DNA from: a virus
Length of the DNA: 64,000 nt
Virus record (IMG/VR): IMGVR_UViG_3300034073_004109
Coordinates: 18,419 to 82,418 of that record
Strand: one strand, 5' to 3'
Shown: positions 49,571 to 56,235 of the stretch, piece after piece
Layout of the letters: each line of letters opens with the position of its first letter
How positions within the stretch are numbered: the stretch's first letter is position 1
The notes under the pieces: generated by a model
What the model saw: the letters and a program-made list of their open reading frames with translations, nothing else
Told to the model about the DNA's origin: nothing
Database searches by the model: none
Program-made: the position numbers and the translations under genes

Positions 49571-49759
49571 ATGCGCGCTTACCTCTTCGCGTACGCCGCC
49601 GGCACCGCCATCGCTTTCACGCTGATCGGTGCCATGCACGCCGCCGTTGCTCGGCTCGATCAGGCCACCCGCCAACAGTGCATCCGCCAGGACTGGCCTG
49701 TTCACCAGCACACCGCCCACACCGAGTTCTGCCGGACCTACATGGTCAAGGCCTTCTGA
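49571..49759 (+). CDS. Array gene 5, 62-residue membrane or secreted protein
   Basis: An N-terminal hydrophobic segment (YLFAYAAGTAIAFTLIGAMH, residues 3-22) is followed by a His/Gln/Cys-containing soluble part. It is probably a membrane-anchored small protein. Not recognised. Confidence 0.6.
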   Translation: MRAYLFAYAAGTAIAFTLIGAMHAAVARLDQATRQQCIRQDWPVHQHTAHTEFCRTYMVKAF

Positions 49760-49769
49760 TCCCACCAAT

Positions 49770-49802
49770 CCCCTCATCGGCCCGGCCGGTGGGGGGATTT
49801 TT
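49770..49802 (+). terminator. Rho-independent terminator of array gene 5
   Basis: CCCCTCATCGGCC and GGCCGGTGGGGG form a GC-rich stem followed by ATTTTT. Similar to the gene 7 terminator. Confidence 0.8.
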
Positions 49803-49815
49803 CGTGTCCTCTCTC

Positions 49816-49835
49816 AGCAGTGCATTTGCGCTGCC
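49816..49835 (+). promoter_or_regulatory. Leader hairpin element, copy 6
   Basis: GCAGTGC and GCGCTGC form a 7-bp stem with loop ATTT (the outermost A-C pair is lost). A GTG start follows after CTCACTCCG. Confidence 0.65.
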
Positions 49836-49843
49836 TCACTCCG

Positions 49844-50017
49844 GTGACACACTCCGAGCTCTTCGTTGGTATCGAACCCTCCGATCCCACCGACCCCAAC
49901 TCAGCTCCGCTCGCTCGGATCTACGGCTCCAAGGCCGAGGCCGAGCACCACACCCCCTTCGTTCAAACCTTCGCTGACTTCATGGCCAGCGACAACGACA
50001 CGACCCTGGTCTTCTGA
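49844..50017 (+). CDS. Array gene 6, 57-residue protein (GTG start)
   Basis: The GTG at 49844 is in the position where other array genes have ATG after the leader spacer. The product begins MTHSELFVGIEPSDPTDP and is acidic. An in-frame GTG inside the leader is an unlikely start. Not recognised. Confidence 0.55.
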   Translation: MTHSELFVGIEPSDPTDPNSAPLARIYGSKAEAEHHTPFVQTFADFMASDNDTTLVF

Positions 50018-50023
50018 CCAAGA

Positions 50024-50057
50024 TCCCCTGCCTGGCTCAGCCGGGTGGGGGATTTTT
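50024..50057 (+). terminator. Rho-independent terminator of array gene 6
   Basis: TCCCCTGCCTGGC and GCCGGGTGGGGGA stem with TCA loop, then TTTTT. Confidence 0.85.
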
Positions 50058-50071
50058 CGTGTCCCTTCTCA

Positions 50072-50090
50072 TCAGTGCCTTTGGCGCTGA
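50072..50090 (+). promoter_or_regulatory. Leader hairpin element, copy 7
   Basis: TCAGTGCC and GGCGCTGA form an 8-bp stem. Compared with the consensus, the second stem pair is changed from G-C to T-A on both sides, a clear compensating change. Confidence 0.7.
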
Positions 50091-50098
50091 CTGCTTCG

Positions 50099-50248
50099 AT
50101 GGCCCCTCACGAAATGACCACCGAGGAACTCCACCTGCTCGCCTGGGAACGCGCCGCTGCCTGCCAGCGCAGAGCCGCAGCCGGGCAGGACGACTCCGAC
50201 GAATTTGAGGAGCTCCTGCCTTTGCTCAACGAGCTCTGCTGCCGCTGA
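50099..50248 (+). CDS. Array gene 7, 49-residue protein
   Basis: MAPHEMTTEELHLLAWERAA, then an acidic helix ending LLNELCCR. Predicted helical; not recognised. Confidence 0.55.
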   Translation: MAPHEMTTEELHLLAWERAAACQRRAAAGQDDSDEFEELLPLLNELCCR

Positions 50249-50257
50249 CCCCATCAC

Positions 50258-50291
50258 TCCCCTCATCGGCACTGCCGGTGGGGGGATTTTT
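50258..50291 (+). terminator. Rho-independent terminator of array gene 7
   Basis: TCCCCTCATCGGC and GCCGGTGGGGGGA stem, then TTTTT. Confidence 0.85.
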
Positions 50292-50304
50292 CGTGCACTC
50301 ACTC

Positions 50305-50345
50305 AGCAGTGCATTTACCTTTCTCCCGGTCGCAAGACCGGCTGC
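50305..50345 (+). promoter_or_regulatory. Leader element, copy 8 with nested GNRA hairpin
   Basis: GCAG and CTGC can still pair, but between them lies a perfect 6-bp hairpin CCGGTC-GCAA-GACCGG (50326-50341) with a GNRA tetraloop. The ATG follows at 50350. Confidence 0.6.
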
Positions 50346-50349
50346 ATCC

Positions 50350-50862
50350 ATGGCTACCGCCATCACCAAGACCGATCTGGAAGCTCGCATCGCCGAGCTC
50401 GAGTCCATCCTCGCCACCAGCTCTGCAGCCAATGAGAACCAGGTCGCCCTGGTTGGCATGCTCAGAGCTGTCAAGCCGATCGAATCCAAGAACCCGGAGG
50501 CCAAATTCCAGGTCACCGCGATCCTCACCAACAACGCTCGTGAGCTGATCAACGGCCAAGAGACCCGGGTCGATCTTCCCGTCGATGGCCTCATCGCCAG
50601 CGACAACGGCAATGGCCCACTGGCTACCCAGCTGCTGGACATTGCTCGCAGCACCCGCTGGGCACGCATCCGCGTGACCGGCTTCTGGGTCCGCCGGGGC
50701 GAGATCGAAATCCGCAACAGCTACCTCAACGCCACCGGCAAGCAGCTGCGCGTCCAGTCCATCTCGGTCCTCAACTCTGAGCCCGCCGATCAGCCCGCGC
50801 TCGATGCCCCCATCACTGCGCCTTTCGCTGACGGCCCCACCGGCGAAGAGCCCAGCTTCTGA
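50350..50862 (+). CDS. Array gene 8, 170-residue protein, OB-fold-like
   Basis: From the ATG giving MATAITKTDLEARIAELES, a short coiled coil. Residues 55-145 are beta-rich (KFQVTAILTNNARELI, WARIRVTGFWVRRGEIEIRN, LRVQSISVL) with the spacing of an OB fold, and an acidic Pro-rich tail follows. The tail and fold recall single-stranded DNA-binding proteins, but this is a guess from pattern only. Confidence 0.6.
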   Translation: MATAITKTDLEARIAELESILATSSAANENQVALVGMLRAVKPIESKNPEAKFQVTAILTNNARELINGQETRVDLPVDGLIASDNGNGPLATQLLDIARSTRWARIRVTGFWVRRGEIEIRNSYLNATGKQLRVQSISVLNSEPADQPALDAPITAPFADGPTGEEPSF

Positions 50863-50884
50863 TCTGTAGCCACCGGGCTACACC

Positions 50885-50916
50885 GCCCCACTCGGTCCGC
50901 CGGGTGGGGCTTTTTT
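50885..50916 (+). terminator. Rho-independent terminator of array gene 8
   Basis: GCCCCACTCGG and GCCGGGTGGGGC form a stem with TCC loop, then six T. The same sequence recurs at 51251-51282. Confidence 0.9.
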
Positions 50917-50985
50917 ACTGCCTTCTTTATCACCTGGCGAGCGAATAGGCCCCCTGTCCTATTCTTTCGCCACTGACTACGCCCT

Positions 50986-51231
50986 ATGCGTTACTTCCTT
51001 CCGCTGCTGGTCGGCCTTGCCGTCCTGCCAGCCCAGGCTCAGTACACCAATCGCTGCAGCACCGACTACTTCGGGACTACCACCTGCAGAGACAGCTACG
51101 GCAACCGCCTTCGTATCCAGTCCGATCAATTCGGTAACACCACTGGTACCTACCAAGGCTTCGACGGCAGCTACACCCGCTGCAGATCCTACGCCGACTA
51201 CTTCGGCAACGTCACCACACGCTGCTACTGA
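50986..51231 (+). CDS. Small secreted protein with YFGN repeats
   Basis: 81 residues. A signal peptide (RYFLPLLVGLAVLPAQAQ, residues 2-19) precedes a mature part with repeated aromatic-Gly-Asn turns (TDYFGTTTC, QFGNTTG, DYFGNVTTRC) and four Cys. It is likely exported to the periplasm or envelope. No leader hairpin element precedes it; a terminator follows. Confidence 0.65.
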   Translation: MRYFLPLLVGLAVLPAQAQYTNRCSTDYFGTTTCRDSYGNRLRIQSDQFGNTTGTYQGFDGSYTRCRSYADYFGNVTTRCY

Positions 51232-51250
51232 GCTCCACCCGCATCCTCTA

Positions 51251-51282
51251 GCCCCACTCGGTCCGCCGGGTGGGGCTTTTTT
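51251..51282 (+). terminator. Rho-independent terminator after secreted protein gene
   Basis: Same stem as at 50885 (GCCCCACTCGG/GCCGGGTGGGGC) with six T. Two identical terminators 370 bases apart suggest duplication of the intergenic part. Confidence 0.9.
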
Positions 51283-51374
51283 CATGACTCGCCAACACAG
51301 CATGCGTCCTGTCTCTTCCATCACACGACGCCTTGGCGAGTACGACCTATCTTTCGCCCATCGCACTCAACATC

Positions 51375-51713
51375 ATGTTCATCACCGCTCAACCTTCCTT
51401 CCCTCCCGCCAATCAACTCCTCGAGCGCCTGCGCTCCACGGACTACCGCCGCCTGGCGCTGTCCGCCTGGAGCGCTTTTGTCACCGCCTGCGTCTATGTC
51501 TTCATCGCAGGGCAACTGACAAGGCGCGCTTACAACTTCCTTGCCCCACACCTCCTCACATCCCTGCGCGCAGCTGCACACGCCATTGAAACCACCCTCC
51601 CCGCTGAGGCCGCTCCAACTACTCCCCCTAAACTTCAGCATCCACCTCAGCAAACCAAGCAGCAGCGCAATGCCACTCGCTCAACTAAAGCTGCTCGCCG
51701 AGCAAGCCTTTGA
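51375..51713 (+). CDS. Small membrane protein
   Basis: 112 residues from the ATG giving MFITAQPSFPPANQLLERLR. A membrane helix spans about residues 29-48 (LSAWSAFVTACVYVFIAGQL); the C-terminus is Pro/Lys/Arg-rich. Its end overlaps the next gene by 44 bases. Not recognised. Confidence 0.5.
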   Translation: MFITAQPSFPPANQLLERLRSTDYRRLALSAWSAFVTACVYVFIAGQLTRRAYNFLAPHLLTSLRAAAHAIETTLPAEAAPTTPPKLQHPPQQTKQQRNATRSTKAARRASL

Positions 51714-51858
51714 CCTCCACGATCGTCTTTACAATGCCTCTATGACGGCCGCAATCAGAGGCGATCGGGCTACATCCGACCGCCTCCACTTCGTGGCCAA
51801 GAAAGCACTTAGCCGCTACGAGCGTCGGTATCATGCGTATAGCAGGGCAAAGACCTGA
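51670..51858 (+). CDS. 62-residue helical basic protein
   Basis: MPLAQLKLLAEQAFDLHDRL, then a basic helical part (FVAKKALSRYERRYHAY). Overlaps both neighbours (44 and 26 bases). Not recognised. Confidence 0.55.
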   Translation: MPLAQLKLLAEQAFDLHDRLYNASMTAAIRGDRATSDRLHFVAKKALSRYERRYHAYSRAKT

Positions 51859-52795
51859 AATCCTGCGCATCATCAGCTATCTCGTTGGCGGAGCCCAGGT
51901 TCCGCAAGAGAAGATCTGGCAGTCGTTCTCGCAACCGCGCGATTTCCTGATCGACCCCGTTCAACTCTCCCAGCTACAAGGCAACGCCGCTACTCAGCGC
52001 GTTGTCGCCAATACCGCTGCCTGGGAAGCGGGGCGCTCGCAGCAACCCGTCGACCTGGGCGCCGCCTACCTCGATCTCTACCTGCGCAAGCTCGGCCTTG
52101 AGACCAACCTCTCTGGTCTCGCCAAAATCCCCACTGCCTACTACCCCATCTCCGACGACATCCACTACAAGCGGCAATACAAGCCGGCCGGCATGGGTGC
52201 CAACCAGGACGAGCGCGGCACGGTCGTGGAGTTCATCAATCTCCCCAACACTCCAATGATGGACTGGGATACCCCCGGTCCCTACCACGCCGACCGCAAC
52301 GCCACCGTCCGGCACCTCGGCGATGTCGAGGAGCTCATCGAAAACTACACCGCCAACAATCCCGACTCCCGCATCCAGCTCTATCAAACACCCGGCGGCT
52401 TCCGGGCCTGGGACGTCGGTCAACGCATGAATGTCTCTGACTTCAAGCCCCACTTTGAGGAACTCAAGGTGGATCCCGACTACGCCCTGATTTCCCAGAC
52501 CGGACTAGGTCGGACCGTCGATGGTGTTGACATCGATCCGCCCGGCTTCCGCAGCCGCATTTCCCACAAACCCGCACGGACGGACTGGGTGGCTCAACCC
52601 ATCGCCACCTTTGGAGCTCGCACTCCTGATCCCACCAGCCAACGCCTGGTACAGGAGCTTCACGACGATCCAATCCGCCGCGCCTACCTCACCCAAAGCG
52701 GCGTCAGCCCTGCTGCCATCGCCGCCCTCAAAGAACACTTGCCCACCGCCTCTCAATCCCTTCAACAACAGCTGATCTCTCGCTTCGCGCTCTGA
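51833..52795 (+). CDS. 320-residue hypothetical protein, possible replication or primase-like
   Basis: The centre has IQLYQTPGGFRAWDVGQRM and a later GFRSRISHKPARTDWVAQP segment, a layout that recalls archaeo-eukaryotic primase-type proteins (Y-x-TPGG turn, then basic patch), but the metal-binding Asp motif is not clear. It is the first long gene of the rightward module. Treat the primase idea as weak. Confidence 0.55.
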   Translation: MRIAGQRPEILRIISYLVGGAQVPQEKIWQSFSQPRDFLIDPVQLSQLQGNAATQRVVANTAAWEAGRSQQPVDLGAAYLDLYLRKLGLETNLSGLAKIPTAYYPISDDIHYKRQYKPAGMGANQDERGTVVEFINLPNTPMMDWDTPGPYHADRNATVRHLGDVEELIENYTANNPDSRIQLYQTPGGFRAWDVGQRMNVSDFKPHFEELKVDPDYALISQTGLGRTVDGVDIDPPGFRSRISHKPARTDWVAQPIATFGARTPDPTSQRLVQELHDDPIRRAYLTQSGVSPAAIAALKEHLPTASQSLQQQLISRFAL

Positions 52796-52809
52796 TCTGA
52801 AACGACATC

Positions 52810-52841
52810 GCCCCTGCCAGCGCCGCTGGTGGGGGCTTTTT
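52810..52841 (+). terminator. Rho-independent terminator
   Basis: GCCCCTGCCAGCG and CGCTGGTGGGGGC form a long stem with five T after it. It precedes leader copy 9 with the usual TCGTG spacer. Confidence 0.85.
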
Positions 52842-52854
52842 CGTGCATTCCTTC

Positions 52855-52866
52855 AGCAGTGCATTT
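52855..52866 (+). promoter_or_regulatory. Leader element, copy 9
   Basis: AGCAGTGCATTT lies 14 bases after the terminator and 19 bases before the ATG at 52886. The 3' half of the hairpin is not conserved here. Confidence 0.5.
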
Positions 52867-52885
52867 GTCGTTTCTGGTCAATCGC

Positions 52886-53023
52886 ATGACTGAAATCAAA
52901 GACGTTCTCGGTGAGCTCTACCCCGAGATCGCCGACTTCCTGGCCGAGCAGGCTTACTTCAACCAGCTCGCCATGCAAGAGGAGTACGACCACCTCCTCG
53001 AGCTCATCCCTGCTCGGCAGTGA
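52886..53023 (+). CDS. 45-residue acidic protein
   Basis: MTEIKDVLGELYPEIADFLA, helical and acidic. It has a leader copy before it and a terminator after it, so it is an outlying member of the array. Not recognised. Confidence 0.55.
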   Translation: MTEIKDVLGELYPEIADFLAEQAYFNQLAMQEEYDHLLELIPARQ

Positions 53024-53042
53024 CGCGAGTTTCTGACACTCC

Positions 53043-53072
53043 GCCCCGGTGGCCCTGCTGCCGGGGCTCTTT
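53043..53072 (+). terminator. Rho-independent terminator
   Basis: GCCCCGG and CCGGGGC stem with a TGGCCCTGCTG loop region, then TCTTTC. Weaker T-run than the array terminators. Confidence 0.7.
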
Positions 53073-53121
53073 CATGTCAACCTGCACGCCAGGTCGGACG
53101 TAACGCAACCCCCATCACACC

Positions 53122-54813
53122 ATGCAATTCATCGTTCCATCCACCCTCCAGCAGCGCATCGCCAAGTACGACCCCGAACTGCGCCGCAGACTCAAGGCCG
53201 AGGCCGCTTCCCAGCGCTCGGCCACCCGGGGTCCCGCCTACCCGCTTGGCCTGCCGGTCGGACTGATCCCTCCTGAGATCGTCCCGGCCGACGCCTTCCT
53301 GCGGGCGCTGCAAACCATCAACACCTCTCCCGCCGTTCGTCAGCACGAGCACTGGCTCGACGACGACGGCAACTTCAAAGCCGTCATCTGGCATGCCAAT
53401 GCCGGCAGCGGCCGCAAACTCTGGGTCGCCGCCTACGCCGATCCCACCGAGGGGCTGCATCTGGCATGGGCCGCCAGACCAGGTGCAGCCAATGCGCCGC
53501 ACCGGCTTTACCTCTACGAGGGAACGCCCGGCTTTAACCCCTTCTGCTCTGATACCGCCGAGGATCTCGAGTGCGGTCGCTCCACCTTCCGTGTGCACCG
53601 CTGGCATTTCACAGAGGCCAGCGTCGCGAGCGATCCCCGCTACATCCACGTCGCCAACATCTGGACCGTTGGCCAAGGCAACGGCCGCGCCGCTTGCTCT
53701 GATCGCGAGTTCATCCAGCAGACAGGCGACCGCGTCCACCGCTACGCCACATCCATGCTCAGCAAGTCCTGGGAAGAGCGGGGCAACTGTCCCTTCGCTC
53801 GCATCCAGGACACCTGGACCTACATCCTTTTCAACTCAGGCGCACCGGCGAACTGGGTGCCGTCCCATTCAGACCTCCTGAAAGACACCCCCATTGATAC
53901 CCCCTGGTTCCGCAACCAGATCCAGGGCAGGCTCAACGACATGCTCACTGAGTACGACGCACCAGTGGCGTCGCCTCACCGCATTCGCAATCACTGGATT
54001 GCCCTGAAGGATCAGTGCAAGGGCCTCAAGCCCATCACTGAGATCTGGCCTGACGCCAGCCTTGATCATCTTCAAGCGCTCTGGCCGTTCAGCGAACAGA
54101 TCAGCCGGCGCCTTTCCATCGACGACATCACCTGTGCCAACCAGCGCTACAGCCCCGGCGGCTTCCGGGCGCATGGCGAGAACCCTGTGATCGCCTGGAT
54201 CAGGGAGCACCTGCCACTGGCCACCTACGTCCACTGGATGCGCCGTGCCGCCGAGGAGAAAGACAACTACTGGTACTCCGACATCCGCCAGTTCAACCAG
54301 CAACTGGCCGCCTACATCACCAATGGCATGCAGTGGTCCAACGAGCAGCAGCGCTGGGTTGGCGTGCGCGAGCTACCCAAGCCCAAGCGCCTGCGCCTCT
54401 CTGACCTCAACCGCCAACTGGAAGAGCGGCTCTGGAAAGTCAAGACCCCTGATGCACCCCTGCCTCAGGATCTTTTCCCGAGTCCCGTGCGCGTCACCAC
54501 CAGTGACACACGGCTCTCGTTCTTCCAGCCCAACTCCGTCCACCAGCTGGCTGAGTGGGGCAACGCCGTCCGCAATTGCGTTGGCAATGGCACCTACGCC
54601 GATCGCATCAAGAAGTTCCAGAACTTCATCGTGCTCGGCATGGTCGACGGCAAGCCCACCTTCACCATCCAGCTCAGCCACCGAGACGGCCGGCTCCACA
54701 CCGACCAGGTCGTCTCCATCTCCAACCAAGCACTGAGCGCCGACCAACGCCTGCTCTACCAGCAAGGCATGGAACTGGCGCTCATCCAGCAAGCCGAGGC
54801 ACTCGCTCAATGA
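53122..54813 (+). CDS. PcfJ-like protein
   Basis: 563 residues. The C-terminal third matches the PcfJ-like family: HQLAEWGNAVRNCVGNGTY, then FIVLGMVDGKPTFTIQLS and HTDQVVSISNQALS. PcfJ-like proteins occur on plasmids and phages with unproven function. The N-terminal 380 residues are soluble and Trp/Pro-rich and not recognised. A coupled small gene follows (4-base overlap). Confidence 0.7.
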   Translation: MQFIVPSTLQQRIAKYDPELRRRLKAEAASQRSATRGPAYPLGLPVGLIPPEIVPADAFLRALQTINTSPAVRQHEHWLDDDGNFKAVIWHANAGSGRKLWVAAYADPTEGLHLAWAARPGAANAPHRLYLYEGTPGFNPFCSDTAEDLECGRSTFRVHRWHFTEASVASDPRYIHVANIWTVGQGNGRAACSDREFIQQTGDRVHRYATSMLSKSWEERGNCPFARIQDTWTYILFNSGAPANWVPSHSDLLKDTPIDTPWFRNQIQGRLNDMLTEYDAPVASPHRIRNHWIALKDQCKGLKPITEIWPDASLDHLQALWPFSEQISRRLSIDDITCANQRYSPGGFRAHGENPVIAWIREHLPLATYVHWMRRAAEEKDNYWYSDIRQFNQQLAAYITNGMQWSNEQQRWVGVRELPKPKRLRLSDLNRQLEERLWKVKTPDAPLPQDLFPSPVRVTTSDTRLSFFQPNSVHQLAEWGNAVRNCVGNGTYADRIKKFQNFIVLGMVDGKPTFTIQLSHRDGRLHTDQVVSISNQALSADQRLLYQQGMELALIQQAEALAQ

Positions 54814-55007
54814 CCAAACCCGTACCCACAGGCGATAGCGATCCCACCCGAGATCAGCTGCTCAAGCTCCTTGCCGACCTCAATGCCCAGTCCAAAGCCG
54901 TAGGCGGCGTGGGCTTCGGCTTCTTCATGGACGGCAAGGGCAACACCTACTTCCAATCCTCAACCGACCTCGACACACCTGATCACCCTGAACTTCCCGA
55001 TGCCTGA
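54810..55007 (+). CDS. 65-residue hypothetical protein
   Basis: ATG overlaps the PcfJ-like stop (ATGA). MTKPVPTGDSDPTRDQLLKL, then GGVGFGFFMDGKGNTYFQSS. Small acidic protein, not recognised. Confidence 0.55.
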   Translation: MTKPVPTGDSDPTRDQLLKLLADLNAQSKAVGGVGFGFFMDGKGNTYFQSSTDLDTPDHPELPDA

Positions 55008-55009
55008 CC

Positions 55010-55087
55010 AATTACTACGAATCCGACTAACCGCCAACTATCACGAATCCAACTAATGGCTAACAACTACGAATCCGGCGCCACTCG
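55010..55087 (+). repeat. Three 26-base direct repeats (iteron-like)
   Basis: The core ACGAATCC occurs at 55017, 55043 and 55069, exactly 26 bases apart, inside units of the type AACTAYYACGAATCCRACTAA. The third unit lies within the first codons of the next gene (ATG at 55056). It may be an operator array or a small tandem duplication. Confidence 0.65.
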
Positions 55088-55529
55088 CGTCCCCGCCGGC
55101 TGCTTTGCCCCAGGCGGGGCCGAGGCAGCCGTCTTAATCAACGGCGAACTCCAGGACATTCTCGAACGAGATGACCGCCCAGAAGAGTTCGACGACTACT
55201 ACACAGGCTGCCTCGATACCGAGATGGGCGCCGATGGCTCCCTCTATCTCTCCAGCGGCGACGAATACTTCTGTCCCCTGAGCTTCGAGTACCTGATCGC
55301 GAAGCTCGCAGAACGCCGGCTCATCACCAAGAGCTTCGGCATCCAGCTCGCCTACTACTGCAGCAAGCTCCGTCCCGACGAACACGGCGGCATCTATTAC
55401 CGAGCCCTGCCCAGCGGCGAAGTTCTAGCCATCGGCACTCAGCTCGATGACCTTACCGACGAGCAATTCCGCTATCTCGTCAACGTCCGCGAACGCCCTG
55501 CCAGCTACACCTCAGCTCCCGACGCATGA
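55056..55529 (+). CDS. 157-residue acidic hypothetical protein
   Basis: MANNYESGATRVPAGCFAPG, then an acidic body with many Tyr residues. Its start lies inside the 26-base repeats, and the stop overlaps the next ATG (ATGA). Not recognised. Confidence 0.6.
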   Translation: MANNYESGATRVPAGCFAPGGAEAAVLINGELQDILERDDRPEEFDDYYTGCLDTEMGADGSLYLSSGDEYFCPLSFEYLIAKLAERRLITKSFGIQLAYYCSKLRPDEHGGIYYRALPSGEVLAIGTQLDDLTDEQFRYLVNVRERPASYTSAPDA

Positions 55530-55705
55530 ACTACTCCCTGATCTCTCAAGCCAAGCGCTCATCAAAGCGCATCACGATCACCATCCCCCATCACGTCTTC
55601 GATGCCGTGACTGCGGCCTCTGATCTCCAGGGCCGCTCCTTCTCCAACCTCGCTGCCTACCTCTTAGAGCGCAGTCTTCAATTCCTGCCCCAACTTGAGC
55701 CATGA
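55526..55705 (+). CDS. Ribbon-helix-helix DNA-binding protein
   Basis: 59 residues: KRITITIPHHVFDAVTAASD, then a helical turn RSFSNLAAYLLERSL. A beta strand with alternating Thr/Ile followed by two helices is the CopG/Arc-type ribbon-helix-helix layout. It is a likely small transcription regulator, perhaps acting on the adjacent 26-base repeats. Overlaps both neighbours by 4 bases. Confidence 0.65.
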   Translation: MNYSLISQAKRSSKRITITIPHHVFDAVTAASDLQGRSFSNLAAYLLERSLQFLPQLEP

Positions 55706-55893
55706 CCACCCACATCGAATCCACCTACATCGAAGACCGCCTCGCTGTTGGCACCCTCGCCATTGAGGGCTACCTCCCGATCGCCGAGCACTTGCACAAG
55801 CGACTCGAGCTACACGAATCCGTCGGTGACTGCATGCAGTTCACCCACGACTTCCGCAAACTCCTCGGCCCAATCGAGGACTACGCCCCGTAG
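55702..55893 (+). CDS. 63-residue hypothetical protein
   Basis: ATG overlaps the ribbon-helix-helix stop. MTTHIESTYIEDRLAVGTLA, helical and acidic. Its end overlaps the opposing leftward gene by 13 bases. Not recognised. Confidence 0.5.
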   Translation: MTTHIESTYIEDRLAVGTLAIEGYLPIAEHLHKRLELHESVGDCMQFTHDFRKLLGPIEDYAP

Positions 55894-56108
55894 CTCACCT
55901 CAGGCTGGTACCGGCCGCGCAGCGAGTATCCAGGCTCGCTGTGCTCCGGTGCCATCGCATGGAAGTCGCCCATCAGCGATTGCGGTACCAACTTCCCAGT
56001 ACCAAAGCCCTGGCGCAATCCACCAATGCTCCCATTGCTCAACCCCTCACGAATATCCAACCCCAAACCTGTACCCGCTAACCGCAGCGGAAAATCACTG
56101 TCCATCAC
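55881..56108 (-). CDS. 75-residue hypothetical protein (leftward island)
   Basis: MMDSDFPLRLAGTGLGLDIR, then Gly/Ser-rich turns (GGLRQGFGTGKLVPQSLMG), the look of a small virion protein. It overlaps the preceding leftward gene by 14 bases. Part of a three-gene leftward island in a rightward module. Confidence 0.5.
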   Translation of the reverse strand: MMDSDFPLRLAGTGLGLDIREGLSNGSIGGLRQGFGTGKLVPQSLMGDFHAMAPEHSEPGYSLRGRYQPEVSYGA

Positions 56109-56235
56109 ACAACCTGCACAACCGAACAGCTTCCTCAGCCATGTAGTAATACGACGTCCGATAGCGGCTCCTCGCCCGAAGAGCCGCTAATACCCGCTCC
56201 CAGATCTCACACTCCCAGGGCTCGGGCTTGGTCAT
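56095..56235 (-). CDS. 46-residue hypothetical protein (leftward island)
   Basis: MTKPEPWECEIWERVLAALR, then RYRTSYYYMAEEAVRLCRLC. Small helical protein with four Cys. ATG overlaps the upstream stop by 1 base. Not recognised. Confidence 0.5.
   Translation of the reverse strand: MTKPEPWECEIWERVLAALRARSRYRTSYYYMAEEAVRLCRLCDGQ

Noticed and set aside
48401-50350. Leader-terminator repeats as a CRISPR or transposon array
   Set aside because: The units flank distinct open genes of different lengths, carry a terminator and hairpin, and lack terminal inverted repeats or transposase; a regulatory cassette explains them better.
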